Positions 25,779 to 32,787 of a DNA stretch of 64,000 nt are shown one piece after another (the stretch's first letter is position 1; the number at the start of each line of letters is the position of its first letter). The stretch covers positions 1,488,001 to 1,552,000 of the forward strand of contig CAXUDB010000001.1 of the NCBI GenBank assembly GCA_964249755.1. Reading direction: 5' to 3'. A program made the position numbers and the translations under genes. Origin of the DNA: Ilyomonas sp964249755. GTDB lineage: Bacteria; Bacteroidota; Bacteroidia; Chitinophagales; Chitinophagaceae. A model generated the notes under the pieces. It was not told the origin of the DNA, did no database searches, and saw only the letters and a program-made list of their open reading frames with translations.

Positions 25779-26156
25779 ATGGCATTTGAGATAGCCGGAA
25801 AACTGATTGCTGTTTACAATACGGTTCAACGCTCCGAAACGTTTAAGACCCGCGAGTTTGTGGTTGAAAATGCCGAAGAAAGTAATGGCCGCGTGTTCAC
25901 CAGCTATGTCAAATTTCAATGCACGCAGGATCGCACTTCGCTGCCCGATAAGTTTAAAATCGGCGACAGCGTGAAAGTGTCGTTCAACATCCGTGGTACT
26001 AAGTGGAGCAAAGACGGCAAAGACAATTACATCACCAATCTCGATGCCTGGCGCATAGAGCCTTCGCAGTCTGCCACCGGCAATGCTTACGCCAGCCAGC
26101 CGGCCGGAAGTGATGCCAATACCGACTCTGAAGGCGAAGATGATCTTCCCTTTTAA
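25779..26156 (+). CDS. DUF3127 protein with SSB-like acidic tail
   Basis: This small (125-residue) cytoplasmic protein belongs to a family common in Bacteroidota. Residues 1-95 form an OB-fold-like beta domain (FEIAGKLIAVYNTVQRS, FKTREFVVE, VKFQCTQD, GDSVKVSFNIRG). A flexible Ser/Ala/Gly stretch follows, and the tail DSEGEDDLPF closely resembles the C-terminal peptide of single-stranded DNA-binding protein (E. coli DDDIPF). That similarity suggests single-stranded DNA binding or competition for SSB partners. The biochemical role of DUF3127 is not established as far as I know. It has its own promoter and is followed 25 bp later by a barrel gene. Confidence 0.85.
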   Translation: MAFEIAGKLIAVYNTVQRSETFKTREFVVENAEESNGRVFTSYVKFQCTQDRTSLPDKFKIGDSVKVSFNIRGTKWSKDGKDNYITNLDAWRIEPSQSATGNAYASQPAGSDANTDSEGEDDLPF

Positions 26157-26181
26157 TCATTACCAAAAACTATACACTGCT

Positions 26182-26712
26182 ATGAAGCGAGTTTTATTAT
26201 CTGCTATCGTTCTGTTTTTTTCCGCCGCTGCTTTTTCTCAAAAAGGAGTAGGCACCGAGTTAGGGTTTGGGTTTGATTTCGGCGTGCCGGTGGGCGATTT
26301 TGGAATTAAAAGCAATCCCGGCGTTGGTGGCGATGTCAAAATTGGTTACAACTTTACGCCAAACTGGGCAGCAGGCGTTCAGGCAGGCTACATGGCTTTT
26401 TTTACAACCAATAAATTAGACGACCAAAACATCGGCACTTTAAGCGATGGTTTCTTTAAAGTGTATGGTCGTTATACAACCCAGGAACGTTTGTACTTCG
26501 AGCCGGCAGTGGGTTTTTCCAAGTTCAGCAGCGGGCGTTCAAGAGATGCCGGCGGTGATGGATTTACGTATGCCGGCACGATTGGCTATTATGCCAATGC
26601 TGCTAAAACATTTGATTTCAGCGTGCGCTACGAAGCAACTACTAATTCGGAGTCGGTTCGTTTTGTGGGGCTGAGGTTTGGCTACCGGTTGGTATCCGGC
26701 CACTCGTTTTAA
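26182..26712 (+). CDS. Small outer-membrane beta-barrel protein
   Basis: From ATG 26182 the 176-residue product has a signal peptide (MKRVLLSAIVLFFSAAAFS). About eight amphipathic strands follow (GTELGFGFDFGVPVG, GGDVKIGYNFTPNWAAGVQAGYMAF, VRFVGLRFGYRL), as in OmpX/OmpA-like porin-family proteins. An upstream frame extension overlaps the DUF3127 gene and lacks a signal, so it is not used. Function is unknown; such barrels are abundant in Bacteroidota. Confidence 0.75.
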   Translation: MKRVLLSAIVLFFSAAAFSQKGVGTELGFGFDFGVPVGDFGIKSNPGVGGDVKIGYNFTPNWAAGVQAGYMAFFTTNKLDDQNIGTLSDGFFKVYGRYTTQERLYFEPAVGFSKFSSGRSRDAGGDGFTYAGTIGYYANAAKTFDFSVRYEATTNSESVRFVGLRFGYRLVSGHSF

Positions 26713-26833
26713 GTTAACAGGCTTGCACTTGCCTGCATCAAATTGCATGGATAAGCAGATCCTATCCTGTTCTTTTTCGTGCATCCCGCGGGCAATTTAT
26801 TGTAATGATTTTTTAGGATAAATACCTAACCTC

Positions 26834-28432
26834 ATGCAACAGATCCTTACATTGAAACTGCTTCCGCACGAAGCAGAAAACAGCGATATTGTAAAAGATT
26901 ATCTTTCGCTCGCCACGGGCAAAACTGCGCAGGATATTACAGGCTATCGCATTCAAAAGAAATCCATTGATGCGCGGGGCAGACAAGCTTTTGTAAACCT
27001 TACGGTACAGGCTTTTTTTAACGAGCCGTTTCGCGAGCACTCATTCACGCCTGTTTCTTATCCTGATGTATCGAATGCGAAGCGCAAAGTGGTTGTGGTT
27101 GGCGCGGGTCCGGCAGGTTTGTTTGCTGCCTTGCAGTTAATACAACAAGGCATTCAGCCAATTCTTTTAGAGCGGGGCAAAGATGTGCGTTCCCGCCGCC
27201 GCGATTTAGCTTCCCTAAACAAAGAAGGCATCATTAATACAGAAAGCAATTATTGTTTTGGCGAAGGGGGTGCCGGCACATACAGCGATGGCAAGCTTTA
27301 CACGCGCAGCACCAAGCGCGGCAATGTAGATAGCATTCTGCAAACCTTTGTGCAGTTCGGCGCAGAAGAAAAGATATTGTATGAATCGCATCCGCACATT
27401 GGCACTAATAAGTTACCGCAAATCATTACCGCGATGCGGAAAGGAATTGAAGACAGCGGCGCTCAGTTTTTGTTCGAAAAAAAAGTAGTTGATTTTATTA
27501 TACACGACGACGTTATAAAAAGCGTCGTTACAGCAGATGGCAGTGTTTACAACGCTGATGCTTTTATCCTCGCTACCGGTCATTCCGCACGAGATATATT
27601 TGAATTATTACACAAAAAAAGCATTGCCATCGAAGCCAAACCCTTTGCGCTTGGTGTTCGAATCGAGCATCCGCAAACGGTGATAGATGCTGCGCAATAT
27701 CATCAACCGGTGCGCAATGAATTCTTGCCGCCTGCCGCTTACAGTTTAGTTCAGCAAGTGGAGGACAAAGGTGTGTTCTCATTCTGCATGTGTCCCGGTG
27801 GCATCATTGCGCCTGCTGCAACAAGTGCAAAAGAGCTGGTGGTGAACGGCTGGAGTCCCAGCAAACGCAACAACCCGTTTGCCAACAGCGGCATGGTTGT
27901 AACTACCGAAGTGTCTGATGCCGTTACTCATACCAGGTTTGAAAAGAAGATGAAAGAAAATGGCTGGTCGGCAAACGATCCATTATTGCTCATGCGCTTT
28001 CAGCAAATGGTAGAAGAAGATGCTTATGAACAAGGCGGTGGCAAGTATGTAGCGCCTGCCCAGCGTATGATGGATTTTTGCAACAACAAGGTCTCTTCTT
28101 CGCTGCCGGTTTGCAGCTATGTGCCTGGTGTGCAAAGCACGCCGTTGCAAACAGTTCTGCCCCGTTTTATTCATACGCGGCTGCAACAGGCTTTTGTTTC
28201 TTTTGGCAAAAAAATGCGTGGCTATTATACCAACGAAGCCATTGTGGTAGCTACCGAAAGCCGCACATCCTCACCGGTGCGCATACCGCGCGATAATGAA
28301 ACCTTGCAGCATGTCCAGGTTAAAAATTTATATCCCTGTGGCGAAGGCGCAGGCTATGCGGGCGGCATTGTAAGTGCTGCGATAGATGGCGAGAGGGTAG
28401 CAACGGTAATCGCTGCTGTTCACCTTAGTTAA
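26834..28432 (+). CDS. FAD-dependent oxidoreductase (COG2509-type, BaiN/HI0933-related)
   Basis: The 532-residue cytoplasmic flavoprotein has an N-terminal alpha/beta domain (1-80). The Rossmann motif VVVVGAGPAGLFAA with ERG follows near 89-120, then NYCFGEGGAGTYSDGKLYTR, a hallmark of the uncharacterised FAD-dependent dehydrogenase family. GHSARDIFELL and FCMCPGGIIAPA are also present. The C-terminal CGEGAGYAGGIVSAAIDG closes the FAD site. Substrate is unknown. Its 3' end overlaps the convergent phosphoesterase gene by 8 bp. Confidence 0.85.
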   Translation: MQQILTLKLLPHEAENSDIVKDYLSLATGKTAQDITGYRIQKKSIDARGRQAFVNLTVQAFFNEPFREHSFTPVSYPDVSNAKRKVVVVGAGPAGLFAALQLIQQGIQPILLERGKDVRSRRRDLASLNKEGIINTESNYCFGEGGAGTYSDGKLYTRSTKRGNVDSILQTFVQFGAEEKILYESHPHIGTNKLPQIITAMRKGIEDSGAQFLFEKKVVDFIIHDDVIKSVVTADGSVYNADAFILATGHSARDIFELLHKKSIAIEAKPFALGVRIEHPQTVIDAAQYHQPVRNEFLPPAAYSLVQQVEDKGVFSFCMCPGGIIAPAATSAKELVVNGWSPSKRNNPFANSGMVVTTEVSDAVTHTRFEKKMKENGWSANDPLLLMRFQQMVEEDAYEQGGGKYVAPAQRMMDFCNNKVSSSLPVCSYVPGVQSTPLQTVLPRFIHTRLQQAFVSFGKKMRGYYTNEAIVVATESRTSSPVRIPRDNETLQHVQVKNLYPCGEGAGYAGGIVSAAIDGERVATVIAAVHLS

Positions 28433-28934
28433 TCTTTGATTTCTTGCTCCCCAATTCAATCACTTCGCAATTCTTAATGTCTTTGCCATCAATAACAAAA
28501 CGAATCAGAGTCCTCACCTGGTGCCAACCATGCATTCCGGCTGCACCGGGGTTCATGTGCAGACAGGAAAGTTTATCATCGTACATCACTTTTAAAATGT
28601 GTGAATGACCGGAAATAAACAGCTTTGGCTGATGAGCAAGGATAGCATCTTTTACGCCGGGTGCATAGCGCCCCGGGTAACCGCCGATGTGCTTCATAAA
28701 TATTTTTACTTCTTCACAATAGATAACAAGCTGTTCCGGAAATTCGCTTCTTACATCATAGCCATCAATGTTTCCCCACACGCCTTTCAGCGGTTTAAAA
28801 GCGCGAAGCTCTTCCGCAATAGCAATGGTTCCAAAATCGCCGGCATGCCAGATTTCATCGCAGTTGGCGAAGTGTTTAAAGACAGCTTCATCTAAGTAAT
28901 TATGCGTGTCGGAAAGCAAACCAATGCGTGTCAT
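28425..28934 (-). CDS. YfcE/MJ0936-type metallophosphoesterase
   Basis: This 169-residue cytoplasmic phosphodiesterase has the two-metal site: Asp9 and His11 in LLSDTHN, Asp33 in HAGDFG, Asn55 in GNIDG, His81, and His110/His112 in SGHSH. Size and motif order fit the small YfcE group that cleaves model phosphodiesters and possibly 2',3'-cyclic nucleotides. ATG 28934 gives a complete N-terminus. The genes overlap tail to tail with the FAD oxidoreductase. Confidence 0.9.
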   Translation of the reverse strand: MTRIGLLSDTHNYLDEAVFKHFANCDEIWHAGDFGTIAIAEELRAFKPLKGVWGNIDGYDVRSEFPEQLVIYCEEVKIFMKHIGGYPGRYAPGVKDAILAHQPKLFISGHSHILKVMYDDKLSCLHMNPGAAGMHGWHQVRTLIRFVIDGKDIKNCEVIELGSKKSKIN

Positions 28935-29166
28935 CGGGCAAAGTTGCAGTAAGTGTTCGAGTATTAAAAGACGGGTTTGTGTAAATCAAAAATCAAGGAT
29001 GATATTGCATTCTTAAATCATTATCATATGTTCATGCCATCATCAGCAAATAGGTTTTACAAACTGTTTTCCGGTTGATCTAAAAGGCTGCTTTGCATTT
29101 TCAAAAATGAATCTTCAGCGCTGTTTACACAGAAGGAAACATTAAGTAATAGCTTCCTTTTTCTCA

Positions 29167-30078
29167 TCAGGCGCTCTTCGATGTCGTTTCTTTTTCTTTT
29201 GCCACATGTATCGGGTTGCCAAACAGGTAGAAGAATTTTTTCTTTATACCAGCGGCTCCGCGCATGTCTTTCCAGATGTCTATAAATTCGTGAAAGTTGA
29301 TATAAATAGGATTGCCTTTGTTGTCTATTTTATGATTTAAACCATACGCTACCTGTTCTTCTTCCAACTGGTAAGTACGGAACAAACGATCCCAGAAAAT
29401 GAATGTTGCGCCATAATTCTTATTGATGTATTTCTCCTGCGATCCATGATGCACTCGATGGTTGGAAGGCGTGGCAAATACATACTCTATCCATCGTGGC
29501 ATCTTCCGGATGTATTCTGTATGCACCCAGAACTGAAACAAAACGGCAATCTGGTTCGTAACAAAAAACACAATGGGATGAAATCCGACCAATGCTACTG
29601 GCAGAAAAAAAATCACCTTTAGATGCTGCACCCAGCTAAGTCGGAATGAAACAGTGAGGTTGTAATCTTCACCACTGTGATGCACTACATGTGTAGCCCA
29701 CCAGAAGCGCTGTTGGTGCGACACGCGGTGCGACCAGTAGCTAAAAAAATCGAAGATGATATAGCAGGGGATAAGCGTCCACCAGTTTAGCTCCATTCGC
29801 CAGGGCAATAAGTTGTAGAGCAGAATGCCACCGCAAAACAAAGCGAACTTAACCAAAAAAGAAATCAAGAGATTGCCAATGCCAACGCAGGTTGAAGCGA
29901 TGGTTTCTGATTTAGTGTAAATAGATTTGTTTTGCCGGCGCGAAACATACCATTCCAGCAGCACGAAGAAAAACATAAACGGCGCAGCCCAGGCAATAAT
30001 TTCGGGAGCATCATCACTTAGCTTCTGCGCATGGTCAAAATTGATCCTGGAAGCTCCGAAAAGGCTGCTCATTGTCAT
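29167..30078 (-). CDS. Sterol desaturase/fatty acid hydroxylase superfamily membrane protein
   Basis: The 303-residue polytopic protein has the di-iron histidine boxes SHRVSH, HVVHH and HRVHH, with transmembrane helices before and between them. These enzymes hydroxylate or desaturate lipid chains using oxygen. In Bacteroidota, candidates include hydroxylation of fatty acyl groups, carotenoids or ornithine-type lipids. The exact substrate is not visible. It starts at ATG 30078; MTMSS offers a second Met two codons in. The gene stands alone between a 230-bp space with nothing notable downstream and a branched hairpin upstream. Confidence 0.88.
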   Translation of the reverse strand: MTMSSLFGASRINFDHAQKLSDDAPEIIAWAAPFMFFFVLLEWYVSRRQNKSIYTKSETIASTCVGIGNLLISFLVKFALFCGGILLYNLLPWRMELNWWTLIPCYIIFDFFSYWSHRVSHQQRFWWATHVVHHSGEDYNLTVSFRLSWVQHLKVIFFLPVALVGFHPIVFFVTNQIAVLFQFWVHTEYIRKMPRWIEYVFATPSNHRVHHGSQEKYINKNYGATFIFWDRLFRTYQLEEEQVAYGLNHKIDNKGNPIYINFHEFIDIWKDMRGAAGIKKKFFYLFGNPIHVAKEKETTSKSA

Positions 30079-30105
30079 CGGTTATGTGTAAGCTTGAATA
30101 GGAAA

Positions 30106-30157
30106 ACGGCTGCACCGCACCTTGCGAAAAATGGCAAGTGCTTACGCAAAAAGCCGT
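30106..30157 (-). terminator. Branched hairpin, probable terminator for the 81-residue gene
   Basis: ACGGCT (30106-30111) pairs with AGCCGT (30152-30157), and inside it CTTGC/GCAAG forms a second stem. Read on the minus strand it ends in TTTTCC, so it would stop transcription from the small gene upstream. Confidence 0.4.
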
Positions 30158-30207
30158 CCTGTAAAGCGTTCTGTTTTACGGTACTAAGTTTTTGCGGGAA
30201 AGACGAA

Positions 30208-30453
30208 TTACACTTTCAGCTTCGTAAAATCAGAACCGCTGTAAATGCGCGATAAAGCGTTATTCTTAGTCCGGTTCCATTCTTCCATACGTGATTGGGT
30301 AATGACGCGCCAAAGATTCTTTGATTTTAAATCTTCAAAATCATTGGCATTGAGAAACATGCCTTGAATGGAATTGCGGGTTCTGAAGTTGATGTTGACG
30401 ACTTTGGTAAAAGTTTCAGGCGTAAGAAAGTTCTCTATCTGTTCATTTGTCAT
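30208..30453 (-). CDS. Small conserved-looking hypothetical protein (81 residues)
   Basis: The family is not recognised. From ATG 30453 the product MTNEQIENFLTPETF... is a compact, soluble, mixed-charge protein with no signal. A longer frame to 30567 would overlap the upstream region of the divergent gene and is not needed. The sequence looks like a real gene: balanced composition, a methionine start and an adjacent terminator. It could be a small DNA- or RNA-binding protein given its basic C-terminus (RMEEWNRTKNNALSRIYSG), which is speculation. It diverges from the protein-glutaminase-like gene with 156 bp between. Confidence 0.6.
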   Translation of the reverse strand: MTNEQIENFLTPETFTKVVNINFRTRNSIQGMFLNANDFEDLKSKNLWRVITQSRMEEWNRTKNNALSRIYSGSDFTKLKV

Positions 30454-30609
30454 GCCAATGATTTTGCGGAAGGTAAGGGTTTCGTTCCGGCTGGCGGCAT
30501 AACTGTAAAGAAGTTTAACAGGAATGGAACGATCCCTCAACCCTACTGTTGCAAATGCAGGCAACATTGGCTATATTCTTGCACCGGCAGCAGCACAGCA
30601 AGCAGCACT

Positions 30610-31242
30610 ATGAACGGGCAAAAAACCATCTACGAACCGATGTTATCCGACATCGTTCTCAATGCACATACCATTTCAAAAGAGTATGCGCAAAAGATAT
30701 TCGACTACTTTACAAATAACTCTCTTTTTAAATGGAGTGATGCCAACAACGACTGCGAAGACCGCGCAAACGCTATCTGTCTTTTGCTTACCGAATGGAA
30801 GATTCCCAACTACAAGGGCTGGGTGTTTGGCGGCGCTTATTTAAAGCGGCAGGAAGGTAGCCTTGTAAATCTTTGGAACTACCATGTAGCGGCTGCTGTG
30901 CCGGTAATGGAAAATGGTGAAGTTGCTTTTTACATCATAGACCCGGCTACTTCGCAACAGTTGGAACACATTGCTACTTGGGCCGAAAAAGTAACGCATG
31001 TTGCCTGTAGCTATTATGTAATCAAAGACAGCAGCTATTATATCTTTCCGCCTTATAAACTGTTTCGCGATAACTGGTACCGGCAAAACAAACAGAACCT
31101 TAAGTGGACAATCCAGGGGCTTGCCGGCATCAACGGTGTATCGAAGAGCGGGCAGGCGGCGCTGGTCTTCAACAAGCAACGCATCCGCAATGCAGCGAGA
31201 AAGTTTGCCCGGTTGAAATCGGGAAAGCCGGAAGTGCTGTAG
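30610..31242 (+). CDS. Protein-glutaminase-like protein (Gln deamidase fold), no signal peptide
   Basis: The 210-residue product resembles the protein-glutaminase family, which deamidates glutamine side chains with a Cys-His-Asp triad. The candidate residues are Cys49 in NNDCEDRANAICLLL, His92 in WNYHVAAAV and Asp111 in YIIDPATS. ATG 30610 is the first methionine of the conserved region; a longer frame from 30364 overlaps the opposite gene and looks spurious. Known protein-glutaminases (from Chryseobacterium) are secreted with a propeptide, but this one has neither. It may act inside the cell or be exported another way. Family membership is by motif only. Confidence 0.65.
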   Translation: MNGQKTIYEPMLSDIVLNAHTISKEYAQKIFDYFTNNSLFKWSDANNDCEDRANAICLLLTEWKIPNYKGWVFGGAYLKRQEGSLVNLWNYHVAAAVPVMENGEVAFYIIDPATSQQLEHIATWAEKVTHVACSYYVIKDSSYYIFPPYKLFRDNWYRQNKQNLKWTIQGLAGINGVSKSGQAALVFNKQRIRNAARKFARLKSGKPEVL

Positions 31243-31410
31243 GAAAGATAGCTGAGTGGTGTTCGTCATCGCAGTTGCAGCCAACATCGGGAACTGTGCC
31301 TTACTCAAATTTAAAGGCTGCTTTATGCGGAACCTGATGATTATGGTTTAAGCATGTTACTGTTTGCAAACATCTCTTATTACAATAATATCATTACAAT
31401 ACAATCATCG

Positions 31411-31497
31411 CATTCCGCATAAAGTCCTCGTAAGAACACTCATTTATAAACAAATATTGGGGGCATCCCGGTGAATCGGGACAAGACTTGCGGAATG
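31411..31497. repeat. Nested inverted repeat element
   Basis: CATTCCGCA (31411-31419) and TGCGGAATG (31489-31497) are exact inverted repeats. Inside them TCCCG-GTGAAT-CGGGA (31466-31481) forms a second hairpin. It sits in a 312-bp AT-rich space with no gene and looks like a small REP/MITE-type element. I see nothing else in that space. Confidence 0.55.
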
Positions 31498-31554
31498 ACA
31501 TACAACACATCATACAATATGTATCCTAGCCCAATCCAATAATGTTCTGATAAA

Positions 31555-31983
31555 TCAATCCTCATTAGTGTCTCTCAATTCAGGCTTCGCCATCTTCATG
31601 TCTCTTGTGTTTTTCTGAACGGCGATAGCAGCAAACAAACTCAATGTAAATGCCATGGCATAGAAGCCTTTCTCTGCTCGCGCCAGTTCCGCATTCCACA
31701 AGCCCACTGTGATTAAAAGAATGGATAAGATAGTGGCAAACCAAGCAATGCCATAATACAAAGCCGTAACCGGCACGCCTTCTAACTGGTCGCGTACTGC
31801 TTTCTGCACGGAGATAACAGCAAACAACCCGAACATTAACACGGTGAAATAATAACCCTTTTCATTCAGTTGCATATTGGCATTCCATAAACCGATGAGG
31901 AATGCAGTGGTGCCAATTAATAATGCTGCCCACGATGCGGCAATGAAAGCATTAGACGGCTGAAGCAATGGTTTCTGTTTCAT
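31555..31983 (-). CDS. YiaAB-domain inner membrane protein
   Basis: The 142-residue protein has four hydrophobic helices arranged as two YiaAB two-helix units. They read AFIAASWAALLIGTTAFLIGLWNA then LNEKGYYFTVLMFGLFAVISVQKAVRD, and the repeat with LWNAELARAEKGFYAMAFTLSLFAAIAVQKNTRD. The internal duplication is easy to see. The start at ATG 31983 is preferred over 32004. The function of YiaA/YiaB is not established. The gene lies 80 bp downstream of a Crp/Fnr-type regulator on the same strand and may be its target. Confidence 0.85.
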   Translation of the reverse strand: MKQKPLLQPSNAFIAASWAALLIGTTAFLIGLWNANMQLNEKGYYFTVLMFGLFAVISVQKAVRDQLEGVPVTALYYGIAWFATILSILLITVGLWNAELARAEKGFYAMAFTLSLFAAIAVQKNTRDMKMAKPELRDTNED

Positions 31984-32063
31984 ACAATTTATTTTATGAA
32001 GCAAAACTATCAGCCGCCGCCAGCCAGCTGTTTGATAGATGTCAAAAAGGGAGAATGAAGATG

Positions 32064-32627
32064 TTAAAGGCGGCTGCGCACGCGGCTCAGGGTTTCGGGT
32101 GAGATGCCAAGATAAGAGGCGATATAGCCCAGCGGCACCCGCTCTATGATGTGCGGCGATTGATGCAGGAGGTTTTCATAGCGTTCTTTAGCCGATTTAA
32201 ACTGTGCGTTCACAAAGCGCTCTTCCAGTTTTATGTAATAGCTTTCATAAGCCATGCGCACGACTCTTTCAATTTCATGATGCTGGTTGCACAAGTGGTT
32301 CATCTTTTCTTTTGAAAGACTCCAGAGCACACAGCCTTCCAGCAGTTGTATGTTCTCTACTGCAGGCTGACCGGTGGTGAAGCTGTAGAAAGAAGTGACG
32401 AAGTGATTTTCAAAGCCAAACCAGTGCGTAATCTCTTTGTCTTCGGCGTTATAATACCCTCGCAACGCACCCCGCTCTAAGAAGTATAGCTGCGTGCACA
32501 CCTGGCCTCGCTTCACTAAGTGTTTATCCTTCGACAGCACCACTTCCTGAAAGCTGTCGCTGATGGCTTGCTGCGCATCTGTTGAAAGTGGATAATAGGT
32601 AGTAATGTGTCTTAGTAAATATTGCAT
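32064..32627 (-). CDS. Crp/Fnr-family transcriptional regulator
   Basis: The 187-residue regulator has a cyclic-nucleotide-binding-type beta-roll at 20-110 (KDKHLVKRGQVCTQLYFLERGALRGYY is the conserved phosphate-loop region). A long dimer helix and a short C-terminal winged helix (YIASYLGISPETLSRVRSRL) follow. No cysteine cluster for an Fnr iron-sulfur centre is present. Effector binding is uncertain because the key Arg/Ser of cAMP-binding members are not evident. This short form is very common in Bacteroidota. It probably regulates the YiaAB gene downstream or itself. Confidence 0.88.
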   Translation of the reverse strand: MQYLLRHITTYYPLSTDAQQAISDSFQEVVLSKDKHLVKRGQVCTQLYFLERGALRGYYNAEDKEITHWFGFENHFVTSFYSFTTGQPAVENIQLLEGCVLWSLSKEKMNHLCNQHHEIERVVRMAYESYYIKLEERFVNAQFKSAKERYENLLHQSPHIIERVPLGYIASYLGISPETLSRVRSRL

Positions 32628-32787
32628 CGTGCATATTTACTCAATAAAATGAAACAATGAAAATCCTTAATTCTTTAAAAGCAGCGACACGCTTATCCAT
32701 TGTATTTGTGGCGCACTTTGTTTGAGAAGTAAAATTAAAAAGCATTTACTTACACTGCTACAAATTCACCTTTAAGGGCGAAGAGCT

